Of a stretch of DNA of 64,000 nucleotides, positions 33,305 through 44,600 are shown piece by piece. Numbering within the stretch: position 1 is the first letter of the stretch; every line of letters begins with the position of its first letter. The translations under genes and the position numbers were made by a program. This stretch comes from Zavarzinia compransoris (GTDB lineage Bacteria > Pseudomonadota > Alphaproteobacteria > Zavarziniales > Zavarziniaceae), in the NCBI RefSeq assembly GCF_003173055.1, contig NZ_QGLF01000003.1, forward strand, positions 124,001 through 188,000, given 5' to 3'. Under the pieces are notes generated by a model, which ran no database searches, was not told the DNA's origin, and was given only the letters and a program-made list of their open reading frames with translations.

Positions 33305-33859
33305 TTACTGCCCGAGGCTCTGCACGCGGAGCTGGCGGGCGCGGGTGAGAATCGCATTCTCGAGCTGGCCCACCGTCTCGGCCGAGACCGGCACGTCGAT
33401 CCACTGGCGTTCCGGGCCGATCTGCTGGCGGAACAGGGCGACCTTCAGGCCGTCGGCGCGCAGCCGGCGATCGAGGATGTAGACGGTCGCCTTCATGCGC
33501 TCGGACGGGCGGTCGGGCGAGGAATACCAGTCGGTGATGATGACGCCGCCGAAGGGATCGGCCGAGGCCAGGGGCATGAACGACAGGGTGTCGAGCGAGG
33601 CGCGCCACAGCAGGGCGTTGACGCCGATGCCGCTGGAGCCGGCATCTTCCGCGTTGCGGTCTTTCCCGCCGAAGAGAACGATGCCGTCCGGCCCGAACAG
33701 GCCGCCTTCCGGCTGTTCGCTCGGGTCCGGCGCGGGATCGTAGCCACCGTTCGTACGCTGCTGCGGATATTGCTGCGCGGTTTCAGCGGAACCGCAGGCG
33801 GCCAGGGCCAGAACGGCCAGGGCCGAGGCGAGCCTGGCACCAGAACGCAGTCCGAACAT
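33305..33859 (-). CDS. DUF3576 lipoprotein
   Basis: The protein has 184 residues with lipobox LALAACGS (Cys 22). GIGVNALLWRASLDTLSFMPLASADPFGGVIITDW is the core of DUF3576, always found next to leuS in related genomes. I chose the ATG at 33857-33859 (TGAGGGATATTG before it) over the TTG immediately upstream. It is probably an outer-membrane lipoprotein; no function is known. It shares a divergent region with the porin gene. Confidence 0.85.
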   Translation of the reverse strand: MFGLRSGARLASALAVLALAACGSAETAQQYPQQRTNGGYDPAPDPSEQPEGGLFGPDGIVLFGGKDRNAEDAGSSGIGVNALLWRASLDTLSFMPLASADPFGGVIITDWYSSPDRPSERMKATVYILDRRLRADGLKVALFRQQIGPERQWIDVPVSAETVGQLENAILTRARQLRVQSLGQ

Positions 33860-34165
33860 CAATATCCCTCACGTCTATCGCCCGCGCGTTGGGGGGCCGT
33901 CGCCCTTCATTAAGTGAAGGAACGTGGCAAAGCAATGGCACAGCGCCCGCCATGGGCCCGCGGCGGCGCGGTTTTTCGCCGCCGGCAAGTGTTACGCAAC
34001 TGCAACAGAAGTCCGTCAATGTCCTGTAACATGGAACCCGACGGTCCGTTTTGCTTGACCGGGGCAGGTATCGGAAATTCTATCGAAGGCGTAGAGATCA
34101 GGCGGGCCGTTTCGCCTGGTCGTCCGGGTGTCCTTCCCGGCTGCCTCGTACCGAATGAGGGGATG
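33860..34165. other. 306-base divergent promoter region / porin leader
   Basis: No gene is seen. TTGACC (34055-34060) with TTCTAT (34078-34083), 17 bases apart, could be the porin promoter; the -10 is weak. TGTTAC (33990-33995) and GTAACA (34026-34031) form a widely spaced inverted repeat. The transcript would have a leader of about 75 bases before the porin ATG. A long open frame through here is not a gene because the porin signal peptide begins at 34166. Confidence 0.5.
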
Positions 34166-35233
34166 ATGAAAAAGATTCTTCTGGGCACCACGGCTCTTGC
34201 CACCGCCGTGCTGCTGACCAATGCCGCCCATGCCGCCGATGACGGTCTGAAGCTGACCCTGGGCGGTTTCTTCTCGGGCGTCGTCCTGGCCGGCGATGAC
34301 GGCAACAACAACAGCCGCGGCATTTCGTTCGATTCCTGGAACAGCGAAATCAGCTTCACCGCCGAAGCCACCGCTGCGAACGGCCTGACCTACGGTTTCC
34401 AGATTCAGCTGGAAGGCGCCTCGGTCGCCGACCAGATCGACGAAGCCTATCTGTACCTCTCGGGCGGTTTCGGCCGCATCGAACTCGGCACCCAGGACCC
34501 GGTCGCGGCTCAGATGGGCTATGTCGCCCCGTCGCCGGACGCCACGGGCGTTCTGACCGTCAACTCGGGTGACTACTTCATCAATGCGTTCACCTACAAT
34601 TCCGATGGTGACGCCGGCAAGATCAACTACTTCACCCCGCGCATCGGCGGCTTCCAGCTCGGTCTGTCCTACTCGCCGGACGGCACCCAGGATCCGGCCG
34701 ACGGCGCCGTTTCCGGCGGCTTCGAGCCGGACAACAACGTCAACGGCGCCGGCCAGCAGTTCACCGCCGGCCTGAACTACAGCAAGGAATTCTCGGGCGT
34801 CACCCTCGGCCTGTCGGGCACCTATGCCTGGCTCGAAGTCGAGAGCCCGACCGTCGGCATGGACGACCAGACCTCCTGGGGCCTCGGCGCCAACATCGGC
34901 TTCGGCGCCGGTGCCGGCACCGTCACCCTCGGCGGTTCGTACCTGAACATCACCAACTTCAACTTCGCCGACAGCGACGACGTGTCCGCCTATGACGCCG
35001 GCGTGCAGTATGCCCAGGGCCCGTTCACGGTCGGCGTGCAGTCGATCTGGTGGGACCAGGACAGCTTCGCCGACACCATCTGGGGCATCTCGGTCGGTGG
35101 CGGCTACAAGGTGGCGGCCGGTCTCGACCTCTCGCTCGGCTACATGCACTGGGACAACCAGGGCGGCGGCGGCGGCGCGTTCTCGAACACCAACGCCGAT
35201 GTCTTCCTGTTCGGCACGACCCTGTCGTTCTGA
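34166..35233 (+). CDS. Outer-membrane porin (first of two)
   Basis: The protein has 355 residues. The signal peptide MKKILLGTTALATAVLLTNA is followed by HAADDGLKLTLGGF, with cleavage after AHA. The mature part is a beta-barrel: alternating hydrophobic strands such as YGFQIQLEGAS, GRIELGTQDPV, FQLGLSYSPDGTQ, and a terminal Phe strand (FLFGTTLSF) required for BamA insertion. It is a Gram-negative general porin of the Porin_4 type. The second ATG (34166) is preferred; the adjacent 34163 ATG lies too close to GAGGGG. A terminator follows at 35254. It is paralogous to the porin at 36412. Confidence 0.9.
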   Translation: MKKILLGTTALATAVLLTNAAHAADDGLKLTLGGFFSGVVLAGDDGNNNSRGISFDSWNSEISFTAEATAANGLTYGFQIQLEGASVADQIDEAYLYLSGGFGRIELGTQDPVAAQMGYVAPSPDATGVLTVNSGDYFINAFTYNSDGDAGKINYFTPRIGGFQLGLSYSPDGTQDPADGAVSGGFEPDNNVNGAGQQFTAGLNYSKEFSGVTLGLSGTYAWLEVESPTVGMDDQTSWGLGANIGFGAGAGTVTLGGSYLNITNFNFADSDDVSAYDAGVQYAQGPFTVGVQSIWWDQDSFADTIWGISVGGGYKVAAGLDLSLGYMHWDNQGGGGGAFSNTNADVFLFGTTLSF

Positions 35234-35253
35234 TCCTGGATCATTCGGGAAAA

Positions 35254-35276
35254 GGGGGCGGAAACGCCCCCTTTTT
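35254..35276 (+). terminator. Terminator of the first porin gene
   Basis: GGGGGCG and CGCCCCC with a GAAA tetraloop (35254-35271) are followed by five T, 20 bases after the porin stop codon. Confidence 0.9.
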
Positions 35277-35326
35277 CATTTTCCGGCCTATGCTTCTGCG
35301 GGCGTTGAGGAGAGGGAGGCAGCGAA

Positions 35327-36151
35327 TTGGCGGCTTTGATCTGGTTGGCGTCCTATCCGAAGTCGGGCAATACGTGGCTGCGCACGTTCCTTCACCATCT
35401 CCTGATCAATCCGCCGGCACCGCTGCCGCCGGATTCCCTGCACCGCTTCACCCTCGGCGATCACCACCGCATCTGGTTCGACAAGGCCGCGGGCCGCTCC
35501 ACCGCCGGGTTTTCCCTGGCCGAGATTCTGCAGCTGCGCCCGAAGACCCAGGTCCTGATGACCGGCGCCTCGGCGGATTCCGTCTTCGTGAAGACCCATT
35601 CGATGGTCGGCACCTACCAGGGGGTGCCCCTGATCAACATGGAAGTCACCGCCGGGGCCATCTATGTGGTCCGGGACCCGCGGGACGTGGTCATCTCGGC
35701 CGCGGATCACTATGGCCTCGGTATCGACGACATGATTACGCGCATGGCCGATCGGGATGCGACGATCGGCGGCCAGCAGAACCAGGTCGAAGTCCGGGTC
35801 GGCGATTGGTCCTCGAACGTCGAAAGCTGGACCGGCCAGACCGGCCGGGGCCTGCTCGTCGTCCGCTACGAGGACATGGAACAGAAGCCGCTGAAGACCT
35901 TCGGCGCCATTGCCGGCTTCCTCGGGTTGAAGCCGCCGCGGGAACGGCTGGAACGGGCCATCCGCTTTTCCTCCTTCAAGGTTTCGCAGAACCAGGAGGC
36001 CCAGCACGGCTTCGCCGAGCGAAGCCAGCATTCCGCCCGCTTCTTCAGGATCGGCAAGTCCGGCCAATGGCCCGGGGTGCTGACGCCCGAACAGGTCGCC
36101 CGCATCGAGCACGACCACGGCGCGGTGATGAAAAGATTCGGCTATCTCTGA
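35327..36151 (+). CDS. Sulfotransferase domain protein
   Basis: The protein has 274 residues from a TTG with GAGGAGAGGGAGGC upstream. The 5'-phosphosulfate loop is YPKSGNTWLR (10-19), and the 3'-phosphate site is VVRDPRDVVISAADHYG. These are the two PAPS-binding motifs of the cytosolic-type family, with Lys and Ser/Arg present. A conserved VVRYEDM strand and a C-terminal FRIGKSGQW (the usual R-KG-G-W end) follow. It would transfer sulfate from PAPS to an unknown acceptor, perhaps a polysaccharide or lipid. It lies alone between two porins, with its own start site after the porin terminator. Confidence 0.87.
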   Translation: MAALIWLASYPKSGNTWLRTFLHHLLINPPAPLPPDSLHRFTLGDHHRIWFDKAAGRSTAGFSLAEILQLRPKTQVLMTGASADSVFVKTHSMVGTYQGVPLINMEVTAGAIYVVRDPRDVVISAADHYGLGIDDMITRMADRDATIGGQQNQVEVRVGDWSSNVESWTGQTGRGLLVVRYEDMEQKPLKTFGAIAGFLGLKPPRERLERAIRFSSFKVSQNQEAQHGFAERSQHSARFFRIGKSGQWPGVLTPEQVARIEHDHGAVMKRFGYL

Positions 36152-36228
36152 TTCGCCCGATCCGTCGACGTATGCTGCGATGCGAAAAGATTTTGCTCGA
36201 TCCGTCCCCGGCACTCGCAAACATGTGA

Positions 36229-36246
36229 ATTTCGCAGTAGCGAAAT
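36229..36246. repeat. Short inverted repeat upstream of the second porin
   Basis: ATTTCGC and GCGAAAT with a 4-base loop form a perfect 7-bp hairpin within an AT-rich 260-base gap. On the minus strand it is followed by a T run, but no gene reads that way. It may be a regulator site or the end structure of the sulfotransferase transcript. Confidence 0.35.
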
Positions 36247-36411
36247 AAAAATGTAAAATTGAGCCGATTCATCCAATAAACTGTGGCGCAAAAATCACAG
36301 CAACCCGACGTCACTTTGTTGTCACTTCTTATCGGTTGATGTGAAACAGGCGGTCAGTCTATCCAATCACCCAGGGCACGAACAGATCGCCTGCTTGAGG
36401 GGTTTAGACCT

Positions 36412-37560
36412 ATGACCAACAAGATCCTGCTTGGCACCACCGCGCTGGCTGCCATCCTGCTTTCCACCGGCGCCCAGGCTGCCGACGACGGCCTGAAGAT
36501 GAAGGTCGGCGGTTATTTCGAAGGTTTCGTCCTGTTCGGTGACGTCGGCGGCAACAACGCCCGCAATGGCCTGCGCTCGGTGTCGGTCGACAGCTGGAAC
36601 AGCGAAGTCTGGTTCATCGCCGAAGCCGAAGCCGCCAACGGCCTGAAGTACGGCTTCCGCATCGAACTCGAAGGCGCCAGCCAGGCCGGCGGCGGCGACA
36701 CGATCGACGAATCCTTCCTGTGGCTCGAAGGCTCGTTCGGCCGTATCGTGGCCGGCAATGAAGACGGCGTCGGCAACACCCTGTCCTACAAGGCGCCGAC
36801 CCCCTCGAAGGACGGCGCGATCAAGATCGAAGATCAGGATTACTCGCCCCACGGCAACCTGATCGCGTCGCCCTGGCTGCGCAACTTCGACTCGCCGAAC
36901 CACTTCTCGGGCGACGCGTCCAAGCTGATCTACATCAGCCCGCGCTTCTCGGGCCTGCAGTTCGGTATCTCCTACGCTCCGGACCTGAGCGAAGATCCGG
37001 CGGATCTGGCCGTCTCGGGCGGCTTCGAGCTGGACAATGACGGCGCCGCCGGCAATGCGCTCGAACTCGCGATCAACTACAAGAACAAGTTCGGTGACCT
37101 CGGCGTCGAAGCCGCGGTCACCTACTATCAGGACGAAGCCGAACAGCCGAGCACCGGCGCCCTCGGCCAGCCGGCCGACCGTCAGAGCGTCGCCGTCGGC
37201 GGTGGCATCACCTACAAGGGCTTCGCCGTCGGCCTGAACTATCAGTACACCGACAACTACGGCCGTCCCGGCTACGCCATCGGCGGCCAGGGCGCGGAAG
37301 GCCGCGAGCTGAACCAGTTCATCGGCGGCATCCAGTACGCCACCGGCCCGTGGTCCTTCGGTATCCAGGCCGGCTACGGCAAGGCCGAGCAGGGCGCCCG
37401 TGAAGACGAGCTGTTCTCGGGCGTCATCGGCGGCGGCTACAACCTCGCCCCCGGCATCAACGTCGACTTCGGCCTGCAGTACCACGAGTGGGACTCGACC
37501 AACAACGCGCTGGACGCGGATGCCACGGTCGGCCTGATCGGTACCCGCCTGTCGTTCTGA
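36412..37560 (+). CDS. Outer-membrane porin (second of two)
   Basis: The protein has 382 residues. The signal peptide MTNKILLGTTALAAILLSTG and cleavage at AQA give a mature start ADDGLKMKVGGYF, closely like the first porin. The barrel strands end in GLIGTRLSF with terminal Phe. It differs by longer loops (PTPSKDGAIKIEDQDYSPHG and a QPSTGALGQPADRQ insertion), so pore selectivity may differ. It has its own AT-rich upstream region of 260 bases and a strong terminator. Confidence 0.92.
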   Translation: MTNKILLGTTALAAILLSTGAQAADDGLKMKVGGYFEGFVLFGDVGGNNARNGLRSVSVDSWNSEVWFIAEAEAANGLKYGFRIELEGASQAGGGDTIDESFLWLEGSFGRIVAGNEDGVGNTLSYKAPTPSKDGAIKIEDQDYSPHGNLIASPWLRNFDSPNHFSGDASKLIYISPRFSGLQFGISYAPDLSEDPADLAVSGGFELDNDGAAGNALELAINYKNKFGDLGVEAAVTYYQDEAEQPSTGALGQPADRQSVAVGGGITYKGFAVGLNYQYTDNYGRPGYAIGGQGAEGRELNQFIGGIQYATGPWSFGIQAGYGKAEQGAREDELFSGVIGGGYNLAPGINVDFGLQYHEWDSTNNALDADATVGLIGTRLSF

Positions 37561-37584
37561 TCCTCGATCAGTCCGGACATCGGA

Positions 37585-37617
37585 GGGGCGGCCCATCGGG
37601 CCGCCCCTTTCGTTTTT
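37585..37617 (+). terminator. Terminator of the second porin gene
   Basis: GGGGCGGCC and GGCCGCCCC form a 9-bp perfect stem with a 5-base loop (37585-37607), followed by TTTCGTTTTT, 24 bases after the stop. Confidence 0.9.
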
Positions 37618-37721
37618 CGGGGAATGGCCATCTCGCGCCGGGCCAAGTCTGTCCGGCGGCCGGTTGCAGGGCGTGCCATACTGCACTTCGTTTGTAACAC
37701 ATCACCTGATAGGGAACGGGC

Positions 37722-38009
37722 ATGCGTGAAGCCACTTTCACGTTCCGGGTCGACGAAACCTTGAAAGCCGAATTTGCCAGCGCCGCCAAGGCCCGCGACC
37801 GCAGCGGCGCGCAGTTGCTCCGGGACTTCATGCGCGAGGTCGTCCAGCAGCAACGGGACGCGGCCGAGCACGACGCATGGTTCCGCCGTCAGGTGCAGAT
37901 CGGCCTGGATTCGGCCAATGCCGGCAACCTGATTCCGGCCGCCGACGTGGAAGCCAGGTTCGCGGCCAAGCGGGCAGCGACACGTCGCCGGCTTGAAACA
38001 ACCGAATGA
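37722..38009 (+). CDS. Ribbon-helix-helix antitoxin (ParD/CopG type)
   Basis: The protein has 95 residues. The start ATFTFRVDETLKAEFASAAK is a ribbon-helix-helix beta strand with helix, and RSGAQLLRDFMREVV is the second helix. An acidic-basic C-terminal tail follows (AWFRRQVQIGLDSANAGNLI). This is the antitoxin of a ParDE-type system. The TGA stop overlaps the toxin ATG (38006-38008). The toxin is broken, so this antitoxin is probably an orphan. Confidence 0.85.
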   Translation: MREATFTFRVDETLKAEFASAAKARDRSGAQLLRDFMREVVQQQRDAAEHDAWFRRQVQIGLDSANAGNLIPAADVEARFAAKRAATRRRLETTE

Positions 38010-38126
38010 CGGAACTGTTCTGGACGCCAGAAGCAGAGCAGGACCGCACCGAAATCTACAACTACATTGAGGCCGCCCGGCCTTAGCCGAATTGGCCGTA
38101 TTGCCGACACCCGCCAGTGGGCACCC
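38006..38126 (+). pseudogene. Broken ParE/RelE-family toxin
   Basis: An ATG overlapping the antitoxin stop starts a 26-codon piece, MTELFWTPEAEQDRTEIYNY with IEAARP, the exact start of ParE toxins (normally about 95-100 residues). It stops at TAG (38084-38086). In the +1 frame the next codons read [14 protein letters not shown], the 'GRxGR...TRE' block from the C-terminal half of ParE. Roughly the middle 30-40 residues are missing and the frame shifted, so an internal deletion destroyed the toxin. Confidence 0.75.
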
Positions 38127-38239
38127 CAGGATGCCTGCCCTTTGACTTTCGGCGTACAACTTTCGGTCAGCTTGCGCCGCCAAACCCGGCCTCCCATAAT
38201 CCGCCCCAATCGATCAGGCGAAATGCGGGAGGAACGAGC

Positions 38240-40198
<1,959 letters not shown>

Positions 40199-40205
40199 AC
40201 ATGGG

Positions 40206-40229
40206 AAAGGGCGCCTGCGGGCGCCCTTT
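40206..40229. terminator. Bidirectional terminator between acs and the MFS gene
   Basis: AAAGGGCGCC and GGCGCCCTTT form a 10-bp perfect stem with a 4-base loop between convergent genes. The A and T ends of the stem give a terminator in both directions. The MFS stop codon (40229-40231) touches it. Confidence 0.75.
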
Positions 40230-41632
40230 CAGCGTTCGGGCCGGTCTTCCCGGACGCCCGCCAGCAGCCACAGGCCGAGGGCGAGGAAGGGCAGGACCAC
40301 GGCGATGCCCAGGCGCTGGTCCCGGGTCACCTCGGTGATCACCCCGATCAGGAAGGGGGCGAGGAAGGCCGTCGCCTTACCCGAGAGGGCGTAGAGGCCG
40401 AAGAATTCGGTCATCAGCCGGGGCGGCGCCAGCCGGGCCAGCAGGCTGCGGCTGGACGCCTGGGCCGGGCCGAAGGGCAGGCCGAGCACCAGGGTCGAGG
40501 CCAGGAAGGCCCATTCCGCCGGACTGTCGAACAGGGCGCGGCCGGGTGCCGGCGGCGTCACCTCGAAGACGAAGAAGATGCGCTCGCCGCTGATCGAGAG
40601 AATGCCGATGGTGCCGAGGATCAGCATGACCAGGGAGACCGCGATGGTCGCCTTGGAACCGGCCCGCGCTTCCAGCCAGCCGCCGAGGAAGGAACCGGTC
40701 ATGGCCAGGACATTCAGCAGGATGCCGAAAATGCCGATGGTCAGCAGGTCCCAGCCGAAGGTGGCGCGGGCATAGATGCCGCCGAAGGCGAAGATGGCGA
40801 GCAGGGCATCGCCATAGATCATATGGGCCAGCAGGAAGCGCAGGATATTCCGGTGCCCGGGCAGGTGGCGCAGGGTGGCGCCCAATTGGGCGAGGCCCTG
40901 ACGCACCGCCGCCCGGCGCGACAGGGTGGTCCGCGGCTGATCCGGCACGAACAGGAACATGGGCAGGATGAAGACCAGCAGCCACAGGGCGGAGAGCGGC
41001 CCGGACAGGCGTTCCGCCTCATGGGCCGCCTTGTCCAGGCCGAAGGCCGGCACTTCGGGCAGCACGAACAGCCCGAGCACGAGGCCGAGCGAGATCAGCC
41101 CGCCGATATAGCCCACCCCCCAGCCGATGGCGGAGAGCACGCCGATCCGGTGCGGCGGCACCAGGCCCGGCAGCATGGCATTGTTGAAGACGATGGCGAA
41201 TTCGGCCCCGATTGTCGCCAGGGTGATCGCCGCCAGCGTCAGCAGCAGCATGCCGCCGCCCGCCCCAGGTACCGCGAACCAGAGCAGGGCGCAGCCGGCA
41301 AAGGTGCAGGCGGCCAGGACCAGGATCCAGGGCTTGCGCGGCCCTGCCGCATCGGCGACGGCGCCGAGCACGGGCGAGAGCAGGGCGATGGCGATCCCCG
41401 CCACGGTCTGGGTATAGCCCCAGAGCGCCTGGCCCGCGACCGCATCCGGCGCGACCGCGGCCACGAAATAGGGCGCGAAGATGAAAGTAGTGACCAGGGT
41501 GAAGAAGGGCTGGAACGCCCAGTCGAAGGTGGTCCAGGACGCCTGGGCGAGGCGGGAGGCGGAGGCCCCCGTCCCGCCGTGCGGGGCCGGGGGCGGGACA
41601 AGCGGCGGCGGTTCGTCGTCCAATGCGGTCAC
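40229..41632 (-). CDS. MFS transporter, UMF1/ATG22-like
   Basis: The protein has 467 residues from a GTG at 41630-41632. It has 12 membrane helices. The N-terminal SWTTFDWAFQPFFTLVTTFI and the middle IGILFNNAMLP-like AEFAIVFNNAMLPGLVP segment are typical of the UMF1 (autophagy-related vacuolar Atg22-like) branch, thought to export amino acids. The GTG overlaps the NAD-GDH stop by 4 bases (GTGA-type), so expression is coupled to glutamate dehydrogenase. A glutamate or amino-acid transport role is possible but inferred. Confidence 0.83.
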   Translation of the reverse strand: MTALDDEPPPLVPPPAPHGGTGASASRLAQASWTTFDWAFQPFFTLVTTFIFAPYFVAAVAPDAVAGQALWGYTQTVAGIAIALLSPVLGAVADAAGPRKPWILVLAACTFAGCALLWFAVPGAGGGMLLLTLAAITLATIGAEFAIVFNNAMLPGLVPPHRIGVLSAIGWGVGYIGGLISLGLVLGLFVLPEVPAFGLDKAAHEAERLSGPLSALWLLVFILPMFLFVPDQPRTTLSRRAAVRQGLAQLGATLRHLPGHRNILRFLLAHMIYGDALLAIFAFGGIYARATFGWDLLTIGIFGILLNVLAMTGSFLGGWLEARAGSKATIAVSLVMLILGTIGILSISGERIFFVFEVTPPAPGRALFDSPAEWAFLASTLVLGLPFGPAQASSRSLLARLAPPRLMTEFFGLYALSGKATAFLAPFLIGVITEVTRDQRLGIAVVLPFLALGLWLLAGVREDRPER

Positions 41633-44600
41633 ACCGAGAATTGGCCGCGCAGGTGGCGGCCGGCGAAAGTGAGCTTGGCCAGGCTGGCGCCGCCCTGGCC
41701 CAATTCGCCGAGCAGGCCGTGGGTGCGGCGGATGGCCTGGGCATTGGCGGCCAGCCAACCGTCGACGCCGCCCTCCGCCTTGATGGCGGCTGCCGCCAGC
41801 AGGCGCTGCTGGGCATAGAGGTCGTCGGCGAGCGCGGTCAGGGCCAGGCGGTCCCAATGGTCGCCCGGCTCGATCGCCGCCGCCGCCTCGCGCAGGGCTT
41901 CGAGGCCGATCTCATCGCCCAGGCGGAAATAGGCGCCGCCGATGGCGAGCACATCCCCCGCCCCGGCCGCGGCGACGATGTCGAGGGCGCCGGCCAGAAG
42001 GGGCAGGGCGGCGATCGCGCCGGCCAGCGCTTCGGGCACGCCGTCGGCGGTCAGCCGGTCCTTGGCGGCGGTGAAGCGGGCGCTGCTGCGCAGGGGCAGC
42101 AGGTCGGGCAGGGCTTCGGCAAGGCCGGCGACGCCGGGCCCGAAACGCCCGACCGCCCCGGCGATGTCGAGCGGCTGCACCTCGTTGTGCAGCAGCCACA
42201 TGGTCGCCTGCCGGGTGGCATCGCCGGTCGCCAGCAGCATGGCGGTCTGGGTCGCCGCGGGGACCAGGCCGTCGAGGGCATCGATGGCGGCGGCGAGATC
42301 GTCGAGGCGGAAGACGATCCGCGCCGCGACGAAGGCACGGGCGACGGCGCCCGCCTCGAAGCCGGTCGATTCCTCGATGCGGGAGACGAAGGTCGGCCCG
42401 GTCCAGTTGACGATGGCATTGGCCAATTGGGTGGCGATGATCTCGCGCCGCAGACGGTGGCGCTCGATCTCGGCGCCATAGCGGGCCTGGAGCCGGGCGG
42501 GGAAATAACGCGCGACCTCGGCGCCGAGGAAAGCATCCTCCGGCGCGTCGCCTTCGAGCAGGTCTTCCTGCAGGCGCATCTTGGCATAGGCAAGGAGGAC
42601 GGCGGCTTCCGGCCGGGTCAGGCCCTGGCCGTCGCGGGCGCGGGCGCGCATCTCGTCGTCCCCGGGCAGGTATTCGACGCCGCGGTCGAGGCGACCCTCG
42701 GCCTCCAGCATGCGCATCAGGCGGATCTGGTTCTCGACCGTGCTGCGCCCGCGCGCCCGGATCATGCTGATCGCCTGGGTTTGCAGGTAATTGTCGCGCA
42801 GCACCAGATCGCCGACCTCGTCCGTCATCTCGCGCAGCAGGGCGTCGCGCTGCTTGCGGGTCAGGTCGCCGTCCGCCATCACGCCGTTCAGCAGGATCTT
42901 GATGTTGACCTCGTGATCGGAACAATCGACGCCGGCCGAATTGTCGATGGCATCGGTATTGATGCTGCCCCCGGCCGCGGCATATTCGATGCGGCCGCGC
43001 TGGGTGCAGCCGAGATTGGCGCCCTCGCCGACGACGCGGGCGCGAAGCTGGCGGGCATCGATGCGAATGCCGTCGTTGGCCTTGTCGCCGGCCTGGGCAT
43101 TGGTCTCGCTGGTCGCCTTGATATAGGTGCCGATGCCGCCGAACCACAGCAGGTCGACCGGCGCCTTCAGGATCGCCTGCATCAAGTCCTGGGGCGTCGC
43201 CTGGGCGGCCTCGAGCCCGAGCAGGGCCCGGATTTCCGGGCTGAGGGGCACGGCCTTCAGGCTGCGCGGGAACACGCCGCCGCCGGCCGAGATCAGCGCC
43301 CGGTCGTAATCGTCCCACGACGAGCGGGCCAGGGCGAAGAGGCGCTGCCGCTCGGCAAAGCCCGCCGCCGCATCCGGGTTGGGATCGATGAAGATATGGC
43401 GATGGTCGAAGGCGGCGACGAGGCGGATCCTGTCCGACAGCAGCATGCCGTTGCCGAAGACGTCGCCCGACATGTCGCCGACGCCGGCGACGGTGAAATC
43501 CTGGGCCTGGGTATCGTGGCCGAATTCGCGGAAGTGGCGCTTCACCGCTTCCCAGGCGCCGCGGGCGGTGATGCCCATGGCCTTGTGGTCATAGCCGGCC
43601 GAGCCGCCGGAGGCGAAGGCATCGCCCAGCCAGAAACCCCGGTCCTCGGCGATGCCGTTGGCGATGTCGGAGAAGGTGGCGGTGCCCTTGTCGGCCGCGA
43701 CCACCAGATAGGGATCGTCGCCGTCGTGGCGGACGACATCGGCCGGCGGCACCAGGGCGCCCGCGCGGATATTGTCGGTCAGGTCGAGAAGGCCGCCGAT
43801 GAAGATCTTGTAGCATTCGATCGCTTCGGCCTGGATCGCCTCGCGGCCCGCCGCGGCGCCGGGCAGGCGCTTCGGGTAGAAGCCGCCCTTGGAGCCGGTG
43901 GGCACGATCACCGCATTCTTCACCATCTGCGCCTTCACGAGGCCCAGGATCTCGGTGCGGAAATCCTCGCGCCGGTCGGACCAGCGGATGCCGCCGCGGG
44001 CGACCTTGCCGCCGCGCAGGTGCACGCCCTCGACCCGGGGGCTGAACACCCAGATCTCGACCAGGGGTTTCGGCAGGGGCATGCCGTCGATGCGGCGGCT
44101 GTCCAGCTTGATGGCAAGGCAGGCGCGATGGCCGCCGTCGCCGCCCGCCTGGAACAGGTTGGTGCGCAGCGAACAATCGACGACATTGAGGAAGCGGCGC
44201 AGGATGCGGTCCTCGTCCAGCGAGGCGACCTCGTCGAGGGCGGCCAGGATCGCCGCCTCCTGCGCGGCCAACGCGGCCGGCCGGTCGCCGGCGAAGGCCG
44301 GATCATGGCGCAGGCGGAAGAGATCGACCAATTGGCGGGCGATGCCGGGCCAACGGGCCAGGGTTTCCTCCATGTAATCCTGGCTATAGGGAATGCCGAT
44401 CTGGCGGAGATAGCGGGCGATCGCCCTGAGCACCATGACATCGCGCGCCGGCATGGCGGCCAGGACGACGAGGCGGTTGAAGCGGTCGTCCTCGGTCCGC
44501 CCGGCCCAGAGCTGGGCGAAGGCATCCTCGATCAGGGGCGCCAGGGTTTCGAGCGCGAGGGGCCGGCCCGCCGGCTCGATCAGGCGGAAGTCGTGCAGCC

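Noticed and set aside
33914-34165. N-terminal extension of the first porin
   Set aside because: A clear signal peptide begins at 34166; the upstream frame is leader sequence.
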